From: Heterodera schachtii
Taxonomy: Eukaryota; Nematoda; Chromadorea; Rhabditida; Heteroderidae
Assembly: GCA_023374025.1 (NCBI GenBank)
Contig: SIJG01000177.1
Coordinates: forward strand, 109,446-173,445
Length of the DNA: 64,000 nt
Direction: 5' to 3'
In this document: piece by piece, positions 9,130 through 24,730 of the stretch
How positions within the stretch are numbered: the first letter of the stretch is position 1
Layout of the letters: every line of letters starts with the position of its first letter
The notes under the pieces: model-generated
Database searches by the model: none
What the model saw: the letters and a program-made list of their open reading frames with translations, nothing else
Told to the model about the DNA's origin: nothing
Translations under genes and position numbers: made by a program

Positions 9130-12100
9130 TCATTTTGCTTCTGTCTACTTCTCCCATTTCGGTATTTTTCAATTTATTTTTAATTTTTGTTTTAATTTTC
9201 TTATAAATTTTTTTAAATTTTGTTGAGATAGATTTTTTTAGAATTCATATTTTCTTTCAGGTCGATATTTATCATAAATATTTATGAATTGGTTTTAATA
9301 AATTTATTTTTTAATTTTTTTTTACCAATAATGTTTATATTTTTGAAATATGTGATTTTCCAAAACTTATTGAAAATTTTTTTGTTCTAATTAATTATTT
9401 CTTGATTTTGATAATATTGATATTAATAAATATTCACTCGTTTTTCACCTTGAAATATTCAATCGTATTGTTGGACTTCTTAAAATATATGCTCTTTTTA
9501 TTCCGAATAAAGTAAATGTTTTTTTCTATTTATTAAAGTTTTTATTATCTTTAATAATTTCATTATGGATTTTTTTTGAAATGACTTTCTCATTGCTTTT
9601 TTGATTTTCTTAACTTAAAATATTAGAGGAGTAAAATCAGACAATTACAGAAACCAATATAACCAAATTTTCGAAAAATTATTTATTAACTTTAATTTTT
9701 TGTTATATTTTCAAATTTGGTATTTTTTGGATCACTAACCTTTCTCGAATTTTTATGGTCAAAACGAGACCAGATATAACGAAACGACGTTATGACCGAT
9801 AATTGATAGAAATTCATTAGAGTTTATAATGAGTGGCATATTGAATGTGTTAAATTTAACAAAAAAATTATAAAATTATAATTTTTTAAAATATTTAAAT
9901 ATTTTTAAAATTATTTTATATGAAAATTAAATTAAAAAATAAATTTTAAAAAAATCGATGCTTATTTGATGTATGCTTTTAATTATGTTTCTATATTATT
10001 TTATAAAATTCAAAATTTCTTTTTTATGATTATACTATATCTTTTATGGTAATTATGATTTTATTATAATTTTTGTTGAGAGATTGTAATTTACAATCGG
10101 AAAAAATACTTTTTTACAATATTTAAAACATTTAAGAAAAAAATATTCATAAATTATATTTAAATTATTTATTTAAAATTTAATTTTCTCGTATTATTTT
10201 GTTGGTATTAAAAAGAATTTTAATGATGTTACTAATTTTGGAAGACGGAATATTCTTTAATTAAATGAAAATTTTTTTCTCAGGAAAAAAATGAAGGCAA
10301 ATAACATTGTGAAAATTTATAATAAATTAATAATTTAAATTAAAATTCAAAAAATGGGCACCATTTATATAATTGAATTTAATTAAAATTGAATATATTA
10401 AACAAAAACAAATACATTTATTAATAATAAATTAAAGAAAATTATGGCAAATAAAAATTAATTAATTAAAAAAACAAAAAAAATTTAAGCAAACTATTAA
10501 AAAAAAGAAACAAAAAATTTAATTCAATTGCGAAGTCAAATTCAACAAATAGCGATTGAAAAGAATTAATTGAATAAAAAATCATAAATATATATATTTA
10601 AAGACAAAAAATATATTCAAATTAGTTTTAAAGGAACTGTTGAAAAAACGAGGAAAATTCAAAAAATTTAAATTTTAAATTATTAATAGCTTAAATTTAT
10701 TTTTAAAATTTAATAAAAAATATTAATATAATTGATAATTAAAATTCATTGTCTATTGGACAAGATTAAAAATTAAAATAATAAAAGTAATTTTAACAAA
10801 TAAATAGGTGAAACTAATTCCAAAACCACCAAATTTAAAATTTATTTATTTTTTCAATATTTTATAATTTTGGAAATAAAAATTGTATTTTTAATTTTAT
10901 GTTTTCGTGTTAGTTATTTTCAAATAATGGCAATTATAGATGAAATGGGTAAAATAATGAAATGAATTTAAAATCTATTTAACTTTTTTCTATTAAATGA
11001 TTTTGAATTTTTAAATGTTTTATGTTACTATTTAATATTTCTGAGATGGAAATGATAAATAAAGTAAATCTTTGCAAGTTTGATTATTTATGTATAGAAA
11101 TTTAAATAGCATCTATTTTCAATTTATTATTTAACATGTTTTATATTTTTAGGTCTGGTTTATTTTTTCTAATAATTTCATCTCCTTTTTTTTTAAATTA
11201 TGCTAGTTCCCATATTCTTTTTTGAATGAAAAATTATGATTATTTATTTTTAAAAGTTTTTACATTTTTTTTTGCATTTCTTTTTGCAAAATTACGATTA
11301 TAAGAAAATTGAATTTTTGAATATTCGTATTATTTTCTTTGACTTAATCGTGTAAATTTTTATTAAATTTTTTTTTCTTAATAGATACAGTTCTTTAATG
11401 ACCGGGACCGGAACCGGGATTTACCGGGACCAGAAAAGTTGGGACCGGGACCAAGTTTTTCGAACGGGACCGCGAAAAAACTAATTATTTATAATACATA
11501 TGCATATATATACGTAATAAATAATGATAGGTAAATAATTTGTTCATAATTTAAATTCTTTGCATATAAAAAATATTTTTCAGTTAAATTTACAATTAAT
11601 TAAAAAATAACCAAAAAATATATATATAAATGAAATAGTCAAGCCCAATTGAAAATTTTCCATATTTATATTAAATAAAAGAAAAGAAATAAAATGACTA
11701 AGATTATTTAATGAGCAAAAAACTGAAACATTTATGTAATTTAATAATTATAAAAGAAATGATAAATAAAAGTAAAATTCGAATGCTTATTACAAAGAAT
11801 ATATACAAAATTAGAGCATAACTCTATTAAAATGTAAATAAAAAAGTTAATAATTTTAAAAATCAATAACAGTTATAAAAGTAAAAATAAAATTGCTAAA
11901 TTGGATAAAGAATCTTTAACATAAAACTCATTATGTTCTTATTTTTAAAATATCTAATTTTAAATTAAATTTTATTGGTACAAAAATTCAATTAAAAAAT
12001 CATTTGGTGAAACGGCCAACATAAATCCATTTACAATGAACCAACTCAAGAATTAATTCAAATAATATTAAAGCTCAAAAATGTACAAATATAAATTAAT

Positions 12101-15100
12101 AATGAATAATTAGAAAAAAAAAAGAATAAATAAAATGGATAGAATTGATAATATGCTTGAATTAAAAAAGATAGAGAATCATTAATAATACTAATAATAT
12201 TTATTGAATTTTTTTCAATGACTTCAAATATATGACAAATTTAAATAATTATATTTATTTAAAAAATATAGGAAAGGAAAACATTAATGAATAAAGTTAG
12301 CTGCATTTTGTAGATAATCGCAGAATAAGAAAAGGAAAAAGTTACTAAAAATTTAAATAGAAAACTAAACATATTAAAAAGTTTAGAGAATTTAAGATTT
12401 AATGAAGAATTGATCAAAAATAATGAAAAAAATTTGTAAATTAATGGCTTAAAAATCAAGGAAAAATAATTATTTATATATTTTATTCATCAAATTAATT
12501 GAATATAAGTAGAAATATATCAAAATTATTAATTTTAACTATACTAAAAAATGCAATCCTAATTTGGAGAACCTGGATGGGAAGATACGCTTTAATGAAT
12601 GATTAAAAAAATGAAGAATTAAATTCATACATAAGTGGCATATAAAAGCATGCAAAAAATAATTTAAAAAATGTATAATTTAAAAATAGTACAAAATATT
12701 TCACTGTTTATTATTTTTTAAATTTGATTAAAAATTTTTTCTTAACTTTAAAATATACGTTTTTTCAAATTATTTTAAGAACCCTTACTAAGAAAAACAA
12801 TTTATATAATGAAAATTAAAAATTTTAAAAAATATATACCTTTCTTTAAAAATAAGCCTAATTAAATTTTAATATGATATATAATGAATTTATACAAAAG
12901 TATATCATTTGTTCTTTAAAAAATTTAAAAAAGTGATAGTAGAAACAAGTCATTCGAACAAATATTCTCAAGAAAGAATAATCATCAAGATGATAAAATG
13001 GCAAATAATTAAAAATCTAAATTAAAAACAAATAAAAATGAGTGTGTCGGAAAGGATGAACACGCCTATTCAAAGCGTAATGGCTTTTAAACTAAAATAA
13101 AAAAACAAATAAGATTAATATAATCGCATAAGAGTATTGAATTTTTTTTTTTTGCAATCACTTCAAATATATGCGAATTTAAATAATTGTATTTATTTAA
13201 AAAATATATATATAAAGGAAATAATGAATAAAGATATCTGCATTTTATAGATAATCGCAGAATATGCTTTAACCAGTAACACAAAAAATATCAAAAATTT
13301 TAACGGAAAAGATAAAAGTTAATGAAATAAATATTGATAAAGTCAATTTATAGTTTTTTATAAAAACAAAAAAAAATGAATCAAAAAACTATTGTTACGA
13401 ATTGGATATTTTCAAAAGTAAAAAAAATATGTTATTTACTTAAATATCTCGAGACCAAGAGAATATTATTAAAAATTAAATCTTTATTCATTTTTATCAA
13501 AGAAAACCATAAAAACAATTATTAAAACAATTTTAATGAAAGAAAAGCCACACAATCTCCGTTTCAATTCAAACACATCGTTTATAAAAACTTTACAATT
13601 GCAAAAATTCTTTGTTAAAAATTTAATTTTTTATTAATTGTATTTATTGGATTTACTTAATTTAACATAATTGAATTTATTATATGGAGCAATTAAGTTT
13701 ATTTTTATTTACATTTAATATTTTTTCTTGGAATTTTGAGTTACACATTTTATTGCATTTATGCGATAATTAATGAGAAACAATAAATTTTAAGATATTC
13801 TCGACCTTAATTTAAATAATTATTTTATACAAAATAAACCCATAGGAAAAAACAATAAAATCTCAGTAATAAATTATGATAAACATATACTATAATTAAA
13901 AACTTGTTTATATTATTATTATATATTGGCAATTCAATTAAAAAACTAATTTGTGGAGTTAATAATTTAAAAAAATAAAAAATTGAAAAAATATTAAATA
14001 ATTGTATAGATCAAATAATAAAAAGAAAAGAATAATGTTTAATGTTTAATATTTAAATAAACTTTATTTGTAAAAATATTTGTCAAAAAAGCCACATTTA
14101 AAAAAGCACTACAAAAGACAAGAATAGAATTTTGTATTTTTTCAATAAAATAAAAAATGATAATTAATTTAAATAATTATTTATTTTCTTATTATAATAT
14201 CAATAAATAGGACTATTAAAGCATTATTATACTAGAAATAATAAAACAATTGCCTTAAATAATCAGAAACTATTAAATAAATCTAAAATATTTAATTACC
14301 TATGAAACATAAATAATGAAAAATAGCTAACAAATAAGACTATAATGATGAGAACGACCAACATCAACAATGTTATCAAACCTGGGATCTTTGACATATA
14401 TTTAAATTTATAAACGAAATAACAAAATAAATATCTGAAAAATGAATTATATAAGAAAATTAAATTAATTTTATTAAGAAAATTTGGGCAAAAATCCTAT
14501 TTTGTGTGATAAGAAAGCTTTAATTACTTATTTTTGTCTCTTATCTGTTTTATCGCTACTTTCCATTAATTGTCACTTGAATTGTTATGATAAAACTTAT
14601 GAGTGTGTATATTTAAAACTTATATAAAACATTATTCATTTTTCTTTTATTACTATTTGAATAAATAATTGCTTGGAATTATTTTTTTAAATTTTAAACT
14701 ATAAATTGATCAAATATACAGTTAAATAAATAAGCTTAGGAATTACGATTATTGTTTTAAATGTTTAAATATTAATAGTTGTTTTTTATGAAATAATAAA
14801 CATATAAATTTAATAGTGAATAGGTTTTTTAAAGTGAATATTTTTTATTTAAATATTTGCTATTGTAGATTTGGGTAACTATTTATATTACTTCCTCTTA
14901 ATTAATTTCACATTTATTTTACTCATATTATTTTAAATTATATATAGATTTTATTTATATATCTTATTTTCCACGCAAATTTCAAAACAGAAAAAATTCA
15001 CAGTCTTCTCTACTTTTATTTATTTTACATAATCCTGATCAGAGTTTTTTTAATTTCTCTTTAATTGAATTAGATTTTAAAAAAAGTATTTTTCCTTGTT

Positions 15101-18100
15101 CGATTTTTTACTTTAAAAAATTATTAATGATTAAAATTTTTATTTTGAAATTTTCTTTTAATTGATTGATCTATTTTTTATATTTTTTTTTTATTTTTCA
15201 AAAATATTTATTAGAGTTTATTTGCTTTTTTGTTCTTTCTCATTAATTGGTCTTGTAAAATTTAAAATTTTAAGTCTACTAATTAAATTTAGAGAAATTT
15301 ATTTAGCAAAATGATAAGCTATCTTTTAAGAATATTTGCCGCGTCTCTTAAATTCTAATCATTAAAATATAATTAATTTTTTCCGAAATAAAAAGTAAAC
15401 AATTGAAAAAAAATTTTGTTTAATTCATTTTTTAAATACTTATTAGTGTTATTTTTTTATTTTCTTGCTGAATGTCATGGAACGTAATTATTTAATGCAA
15501 CTTTAAATAAAAAATAGTCTAAATTTATTTATAATTTTTAAGCTATTTATAAATTATTTTATTTTATATTTTTTGATGCTATTAATTTCTGGTTTTATGA
15601 ATAAAAACTTAGTCATTTCCCTTAGTTTCATTATTGTCGAATTTTACGCTGCTATATATTTTTTCAATGATGTTTTATATATTTTTTTGATTTATATTAA
15701 TTTATTTTTTTATATAATTAAAAATTTATTTTTCTTTTTGTAACTAATTTCTATTTAAAATTATCTCGTTCCCGCGGCGAATTATCGTATATCAAGATGT
15801 TGCTATTTTAATTAAAATTTTACTAAAAAAATATTGTTGGCAATTTTAGTCATCATAAAAAGGAATTTTTTTTAATTGAATTTGATAATTTTGAATTAAA
15901 ATTTTTTTTTCTTTATCAAGCATTAATAAAACAACTAATTTTTTAATGTTTGATGTAAAAAATCTGATTTTGGCTGATAGATTATTTGTTTAAATGATTT
16001 TAACAATACTCTTAAAGCTTATTGAAAACATCTTATTAAAATGCAAATATTTTTTTTGTTGCATAAATTAATAACGTTTAAGCAAAAATCCAAATAATTA
16101 AACAAAACTATAATTTTAGTATTCTTTTCCGACAAAAAATATTAAAATTAACTGAAAAACTAATAAATGTTAAAATTGCCAAAATACATGTTTTTAACAT
16201 TTTTTTGTGTATCTTTTTGGCGTTAACATCATTTATAAATATAACTCTTATTATTTATTTATTTAAACCTAATATTAGAGAAGCATCATTAATAAAACAT
16301 ATAGAAGCAAAAATTGAGGAGATAAAATGTAAAATTTTAAAATAAAAATTTTAAATTCTTTTATCCGAATGGAAATATGGACAAAAAACTAAACAATGGA
16401 AAAATAAAGTATTTATTAATTATGATTTCCAAATTTTCAGTATTGGTACCTCCTCTATGAATGTGAAAAATATTAATACTAATAATTATTTTTTAATTAT
16501 ATTTTAAAAGCATAACTTATATAAAAGAACCAAAAAACAGATAAAAAAAAAATCTGAAAGCATAATACACAATGAAAAATTTGCGTGCCGCCAGTCCTTT
16601 AAAATTTCATTTTCAATTGGTTATTTTTGTTTTTTGTAGATTTTTTAAATATAATTCTAAGTTTTCTCCAAATTCAAAGAACCCGTAATCCCGAAAAGCC
16701 AAACGACTTTCATTTAAACGCTAAAATTTTTAAATTGAATCACCGGGATTAAAAATGACCTGTTAATCAAAAAGCATCCGAATAGATTTATATTTTAACA
16801 TTTACTTATTTTTTAAAACGTAAATAATTTAATTTTAAATAAAAATAAAAATTAAACTAAAAGCTTTATCCATATCCAATTTCTTTTACGAAAGAAATGA
16901 ACTTAAAAAGACCAATAAAAAAATCTTTAAAAATTCGTAAATTGAATATTTATAAATATAATAAAATAAGTCTTTAAACATTTATATCAATTCACAGACG
17001 TTGGAACGTTAAACGATATATATTATAATAATAATAATAATAGCTTTCTCTTAAATAAATTCTGCTTAAAATTTTATTTTTATTTCAAAAAATGACTTTC
17101 AAGTGCAAATTTTGAATAAACTCCATATTGGTTTTATCGATTAAATATAATTTATATTTAGCAAACAGTAAGCAATTTTTAATTTGGTCGCAAATGGCAC
17201 CCGACAAACGTCAATTCTGGAAGAAGAAGAAAAAAAATTAATAACATAAAACTAATAATATAAATAATAATATAATTAAAAAAATAAATTAAAAAAATAT
17301 CAGTTTTAACTGTTTAAAATATCATTCGTGAAGATTATTAAACGACTAAAAGTACGAAAGACTAACAAAAAAAATTAAACTTTTTAAAATAAATAAGCAA
17401 TCAATATTTTAGATTCTGCCAAAAAAATGGACAACAAAGTTAGAAATCCTAGTAAAGCCACGGCCGTACCCCAAAATTCACTTAGATTTTTAGAATTTAA
17501 TTGGACTAATAAAAACCCGAAAAAAAGAATAGAACAAGAAAAAAATAAAATTAATTTGCAAAAATTAACAAAATTAATATATTAAAAAACTAATTAATTT
17601 TCATTAAAAAACAATAAATTTAAAAAATAAACACAAACAAATTACAATTTAAATTCTAACATTCTTTCATAGAACATAAAATAAATTATTAATAAGTTGC
17701 TTTGGCAGCTGCTATAATTACGAGAGTGAGAAATTATTGAATTATAAAATCAAAATGCGATAATAATAAAGTTTTTAATTATTAATATTTATTATTTACA
17801 AAAAATTATGGCTCAATCAAAATTATTTGGATTTTATCGCGCAACAATTTTCGAGATCAAATATTTTTAATAATTATTTAACAAATTTCTATTTGTTTTA
17901 ATCAGAAAAAAGTTTTTCTTTACTAAAATAAAAAAAAATTCTTTTTTAAGTAGATTAATGAAAAGATTTATAAAAAAGTGATAATCTTTAGATATTATTA
18001 ATTAGTTTCATTATCGCGTGAAAAAAACAAACAAAAATTTATTAATAATTCAATTCATCAATCAAAAGAAAGAATGGAAAATGAAAATGTTTATAAAAAA

Positions 18101-20120
18101 TATATTATAACTTGCACAAACGAAAATTAAGAAAAAAAATAGCGAAACGTCGCAAACTCTTTAATATTTAAAAAAAATAAAAATAATAATAATTAAATTC
18201 AGCAACAAATAATTTTTATATAATTGGCCCTTAATTAATAATCATTTATTTGTTTTAATATATTTTTATTTTTTTAGTAAAGTCAAATTTAAAAAATTCA
18301 CGACAATATGTTCAATTTAATAATATTAGTTTGATATACTTTTAATTATTAATAATAATTTGGAAAATGTATAAAATAATCTCACTTTTAAAATTAGAAC
18401 ATATATTAAAAAAAGCTTACTAAAAAAATTGGAATTAAGAACTTACAAAATGAAGCCACCTTTAACTGTTTTATTTATATTATATGATTCAAATGGGTTG
18501 TTTTTGATAAATTATTTTATTTTATAACTTATTTGTTAGAGCTAATTGTTTAATTTTATTGAATATTTTCTATTCTTAAAAAAAACTTCGTTTACTTTTT
18601 AAAGATTTGAAATCGAACACAAAAAAAGAATAATAGATATAATTTCAAAAAATTTGTTTAAAAATCGATAATAATAAAATTCTATTAAACGACAAATACC
18701 TTGAAATATATTGCCTCTTATTGTTAAAATACTTTAGTTAAACTAATTTTCATTAAATTTATTATCAGTTTTTCAAGCAATAATTTTTTTGAATCACATT
18801 ATGGTTTTTTTAAATTTATTTATGTGTCAATTTTTTTTGCAAAAATTAAATTTTCTAATAAGATATAAACGATTTATTATAGGCATAAGCAAAGAAAAGA
18901 AATTTACAAATATAAATTAATATTAACAAGAAAATCTTTGGCATAAATTAATTTAAATGTGCAAAATAATAAACTATTTATTTTAACGCTAATAATTTAT
19001 AAATAAATTTGAAAAAATATATTATTACTTGCCATTGACAAGAATTAAATGATTTTGATTGAATTAGCCAAAAATATCATTTTAAATTTAACCAACTGAA
19101 AAAAAGATCCCAAAAAAAATTATCAACTTCATTCTACAGAAAAAATAATACCAAATTCTTTAAAAATAAATGTTTAAAAGAGATAATACACCAAATAAAA
19201 TTAAAGAAATTGAATTTTTTCTTTTAAAAATTGAAAGAAAAGAGAAATAACGTATTTTCTTTACAGGGGGTGGGGTTTATTTTCCAACCATCATTTTTTC
19301 AAAAACACAGTAAACTTTTTGCCAAAATATCGATGTTTTTCAATGTTTTTAATTAAAAATATTATTTTTCTTTTTAATTTCGGCATTGATTTAGGTAATT
19401 AAATAATATTACAACAAAAATATAAATGGAATTTGTAAACTTAAATATCGACCGAAACATCACTTTCGTCCTCGTTCAAATTCTTAAAATAGGTTAATAT
19501 TCAACGCGTTAAAAGTCCGCGTAATTCCAAAATTCTATGATCATTTTGGAATGAAAATGATCTTTTTTAAATTAATGTATTAAATAGATTTTGATATTTA
19601 AATTAAATATAACAAAAATATAATAAAACAAATGTGGATAAAAATTAAAAATTCTTAAGGTAATCAGAATATATCTCAAAAAATATTTATTTTTCAACTC
19701 ATAACACAAAAAATTATTAATGTTTTTCAGGTTTAGGAGATTCAATAAGAATGCGAAAAACAATTTCATTTTGTAAAAAAACAAATAAAATATCTATTTC
19801 AAAAAACAAAGTAAATGATTTTCCTTAAATTCAGTTCATTTTTAAATGAAAGTTTTATTGGGCAACAAAGAAATAAATAATTAAAAAATAAAATACCGTA
19901 ACATAATCAAACCGCAAAAATTCATAATTTATATCCAACAGAAAATATTGAGAAATCAAAATAAGCAATAATTTATAATTGCTAATTTAATTTTCAAATA
20001 TTAAAATTAGATACGATAAAATGCAAAATTATTAAAGAAATCAAATGACAAATCTAACTTGAATTAATTAAATTAAAATTAATAATTTGAGATGTAATTA
20101 AAATATAAACTGAATAAAAG
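9130..20120. other. 11-kb AT-rich desert, no gene seen
   Basis: This is low-complexity AT sequence throughout. The longest reading frames are 60-70 codons, made of Phe, Leu, Ile, Asn and Lys, with no motif. The one compositional break is the CCGGGACC fragment at 11400-11483. I see no tRNA, rRNA or splice-supported exon. Weak exon-like scraps such as around 17195-17230 are too short to call. Confidence 0.6.
11400..11483. repeat. CCGGGACC-rich transposon fragment
   Basis: Repeated GACCGGGACCGG, CCGGGATTTACCGGG and GGGACCGGGACC lie in AT-rich surroundings. The sequence matches the interior of the hAT MITE at 37860-38050 and the patch at 62015-62165. No inverted end or target duplication is visible, so it is probably a truncated copy. 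Confidence 0.55.
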
Positions 20121-20443
20121 TAAGAAATAATATAAATGATTTTTTATCAAAAATAAATTCTAAACCCATGAAAATGAAAACATTAATTAAATATTAAAAG
20201 AGAAGGACAAAAAAACAATTGCCTCATTAAATAACGCTGTTTTTGGAGAGAAAATAAATTTTTTTAATTAAAACTAAAAATTCTAATAAAAGTTTTTTGA
20301 AAAGTTTTAAAAATTCTTAAATTTTTGTGCTTTTGATTTAATTAAAAATTCAAAAATAAATAATAAATAGATGAAATTGAGCTTTGACTAAATAATAATT
20401 AAATAATAATAATAAATCACTTTTCTATATTTGCTTTCTTTAA

Positions 20444-21067
20444 TTCATGCCCCTTTACAAGAGATTCAAAATGATTTACATTATTTAAATGTCAAATTTT
20501 TAAGTTAATAACTCTTAATTAAGCTGTATGAACATAATTGTAAATTTACAAATAACCAATTTATAAATTGCAATTATAATTTTTTTTAAATAAAAATGCA
20601 AAGAAATGAAAAATAAAACTGTATTTTATGGTGCTAAAAGGAATGATTTAATCTTTGTTCTTTCCAAACCAAAAAAAATTAATTATATTTATGTAATATA
20701 AAAAGCAATTCGCAGTTTTATATTTATCTAAAAATATTAAATTCAGAAAAAATGTTTACATTATTTAGTGAAAAGCTATTTTCATTAAATAAAATAAATT
20801 ATTTAACATTTTAATCAAAATATTTATATATTTATTTATTTATATTAATTTTGTTCATATTAATCGGTTTTAAATATACATAATTAATTTTAGAAGCAAT
20901 GTAAAATAATAGATTTTTAAAAAAGATATATGTTTTCCAACTATTATAAAGAAATTTAAAATTTATAATGCAATGAATTTTGTTGTTACTAATAAAAATG
21001 AAGAAACTTTTTTAACCTATCCTTAATTTATTACGGTGAAATTTCTTTTTTCTTATTGTAATTTTCA
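20444..21067. repeat. Sub-repeat S1 within unit A
   Basis: The repeat starts near CTTTACAAGAGATTCAAAAT and runs to GTGAAATTTCTTTTTTCTT. It matches 23031-23925 in the same orientation with moderate divergence. The same pair recurs in unit B (about 25060-25677 and 27641-28534), so four copies are in the window. Confidence 0.8.
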
Positions 21068-23030
21068 TTAGAAAAAAATATATATTTGGTTAATTTACTA
21101 TGGATACTAAAAATATTAAAAATATTAGAAAATATTTTATGCTACATTTTTAAATTAAATAAAAAGGAACCCTCAACTCATTATTTAAAATGTTCCTTAA
21201 TTTATATTAAATAAAATCACCGAAAAATTAACGTAAAACAAACAATTTGTAAGTGAAAATAAATATTTCAAGTGAAATTTAAATTATAATTTTGGTTTTG
21301 TCAAATCTATTTAAAAATCAATATAAATTTTTTTTTACAATAATTAATTGAAAAATGGATTAAAGAAGAAATATATTATAAAAAGGTTCTCAATATAATC
21401 ATTCTGCCTTTGGCGCTATAAATTTGCATTTAAAATTAAACATTTTAATATAATTATTTAAAGATAGTTTAAAATTTAATTTTTTGAGTTATTAAAAACA
21501 ATTTTGGTTAAATTGAAAAATATCACCATATTCAACGATAAAAGTTCCGGATACTTTTAGAATGAAAATTAAATTAAAATTTATATAAAAACCAAACAAA
21601 CAAATCAAATTTAATTGTATAGCATATTACCATTGATCAGCTAAATTATCTTAATTTAAAATGAATTTGCCCCTTATGAAAAATAAAGTTATTTGCTAAT
21701 TTATTTTCTTCAGCAATAACATGTAATTTTTAAAAAATAGTAAAGAGAATAACTAGCGGAATAAAACTAAACAAAAAATAAACAATTTTAAAAATTCAAG
21801 ACAATACTTTCGAAATATTAATCATTTAGTAGATGGACAATTCATATAAATCACAATATCCAGCAGTGTTGTTTTCATTAATGTGAGCATTTAATGTTCT
21901 TAAAAAAATCATTAAATATTAAATATTTAAATGTAAATTTTTCAATTTATATCAGAATATACAAAAAAAAAGATAATTTAATATTAATAATATTTAGAAC
22001 ATAAAATTTAAATCACTAAAATTTACAAACTATAATAAAAATTTAGCACATATAACTATGAAAATATATTTATTCCATTAAAATGTACTTATATAAACTG
22101 ATATAATAAAAAACGGAAGATTTTTTTTTAATCAAAATAAAACTCAACATCCATATTAGACGAATCTATTGGTATCTACATTACCTGCCTTTCCCAATAA
22201 AATAAATAAAAATCCCTTGCATATAAGAAAATTATTCATCCAAATAATTTAAAACTAAATTATATTTTTCTTTATGAAGAAACATTTACAAAAAAAAAAC
22301 TTAATAATTTATCATCATAATTAAAGTGAAAAATTATTAATACTTTATAAACCCTTTTCTTCAACAAAAAAAGAAACAGCAAAAATGGTGAAAATTAATT
22401 TTGTTATATAAATTTTAAAATATTTTCCTTGAAAATCAATGATAATTAATTTAAATTAAATTAAGTGACAAAATATATAAATATATTCAATAATAAATAA
22501 AGCAGTTACCCAGCAAGAAAAAATGCCTAAAGCAAAAACAACAAAATATATTTAAAAAAAGAAGTAAATATGACGTGACGCCTTGAATGTAGAGAAAATT
22601 TCCATCATCTGTACAAAAAAATATGTTCATCAATAATTGCTATTATATTTATCAAAAATAAAAGTACAATTAAATAAAATAATCAGAAAAATTAATGAAA
22701 GCAAACATACCGATGTTGAAGGATGGAAATAATTTAAAAAAGAGATAAAATTTAATTGGGTTAATTTGATTTGTTCTTTTTAAATTGTAAAAAAGATTTA
22801 AAAAATGTAATTACTCCTTAATCTCACTATAATTTATTAAAAATAATCTTTTTTTTAAATATTATATAATTTGACAAGTGATAGTCCAAAAAAGTAATTT
22901 GACCACATATTTTTTAGTAAAGAAAATCATCAAAAAGATAAAATGGGAAATAATTAAAAATCTAAATTAAAAACAAAGAAAAAAGAGTCTGTCAGAAATC
23001 ACTTTTCCTTTTTTGCTCTTTAAAATTCAC

Positions 23031-23925
23031 CCAACTTTACAAGAGATTCAAAATGATTTACATTATTTAAATGTCAAATTTTTAAGTTTAATTAATCTAA
23101 ATTAATCTGTATGAACATTTAACCATAAATTATAATTTTTTTAAAAATAAAAATGTAAAGAAATGAAAATAAAACTGTATTTTATGATGCTAAAAGGAAT
23201 GATTTAATCTTTGTTCTTTCCAAAACAAAAAATTAATGATATTAAATGTAATATTCAAAAAATGCAATTCTCAGTTTTATTTTTATCTAAAAATATTAAA
23301 TTCAGAAAAAATGTTTACATTATTTAGTGAAAAGCTATTTTCATTAAATAAAATAGATTATTTAACATTTTAATCAATTTAAAATATTTATCTATTTATT
23401 TATTTTTATTTGTTTTTTTCGTTTTAATTTGTTCATATTAATCGGTTTTAAATATACATAATTAATCTTAGAAGCAATGTAAAATAATAGATTTTTTTAA
23501 AAAGATTTATTTTATCCAACCAACTATTTTATTTCTTTGATACTAAAAATTTATCAAAAATAATTGTAAAATTTTAATCGCCATAATGAGTAAATGAGTA
23601 AAATATTTCTATGTATTAATCATTTGAAAGAAAAAATAAAGAAATTTAAAAGACAAAAATTTAGATGAATAAAATTTAGAAAAGAAAATAAATGTTTATA
23701 ATTACAACACGGCCAATTTGATCTATGTTTTGTCAATATATGATGACATAATTTACTTTGTCAAATATTATTAAAGCAATTGAAGAACATAAACTCTTAT
23801 TCATTTGAAATTTATAATGCAATGAATTTTGTTGTTACTAATAAAAATGAAGAAACTTTTTTAACCTATCCTTAATTTGTTACGGTGAAATTTCTTTTTT
23901 CTTTTTGTAATTTTCATTAGAACAT
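23031..23925. repeat. Sub-repeat S2 within unit A
   Basis: This is the diverged direct copy of S1. It differs by an internal segment at about 23518-23810 that S1 lacks, so either S2 gained an insertion or S1 lost it. Nothing in the extra segment looks coding. Confidence 0.75.
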
Positions 23926-24730
23926 TTTGTGATTTTAATTTTTTATGGAAAAATGTATGAATTTGAGTTTCTGGGAATTATTCAATGGGATTTTTATGTC
24001 CTTGAGTTTCTATATTTATTTTGCCAATTTATTTCTTTTTATTATTTTTTTGGATAAAAAATTTAATTAATTTCAATGCTAATAATGCCTAATTCACAAA
24101 TTAGTTATAAATAATTTATTTTTAATATTTTTAATCACCAAAACAACATTCAATTATCCAAATTAAAATACAAATATTCAATTAAAATTCTGATTAAATT
24201 TATTATTTAACAATCTTTTTTGTCTTAAATAACATTTAAATTATTTGTTAATCTCTAATTAAATAATCGTATATGAGTTAAGAAAATAATTAAAAAACAA
24301 TAAAAAAGCAATATTTAAATAAATAATAAATTTAAAATAAATGATATATGTAATTTTATTATTAAAAATATTTAAAGTACTTTTAAAAAATATTGTATTA
24401 TATGTGATTAAAGAAAAAATCGAAGGAATTAATTCAATATTTTGTAACTAGCTAATTTTTAGGTTTGTTTAATGAAAGTAATTAAATAAAAGTAAATTTA
24501 TTTTAAATGAATTCATATTACAGCAAGTAATTAAACAAACAAGAAATAATTAATTCACAATTATTTTCATGAGAATAAATAAACAGAATAATAAAATGTG
24601 CATCTAATCTTTGAAATTTAGAGAATCTTACTGACAAAATATTTTTCTAATAAATAAGAAACAAATTAAATTTTACATAAATAACATTTTGCAAATAAAT
24701 AAACAGAATTGAAAATATCTAAAGAATTAA

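Larger units (their letters stand above)
20121..24730. repeat. 4.61-kb tandem duplication, unit A
   Basis: The unit begins TAAGAAATAATATAAATG and is followed directly by a near-identical second unit at 24731. It contains no gene: AT-rich DNA with two related sub-repeats, about 20444-21067 and 23031-23925, the second carrying an extra segment of about 280 bp (23518-23810). The sub-repeats are clearly older and more diverged than the unit duplication. Confidence 0.9.

Noticed and set aside
17024..17044. ATA microsatellite
   Set aside because: It has only about five units and is trivial in this composition.
12259..19784. Several 64-70-codon minus-strand frames
   Set aside because: All have the AT-driven Phe/Leu/Ile/Asn/Lys composition, no splice context and no motif.
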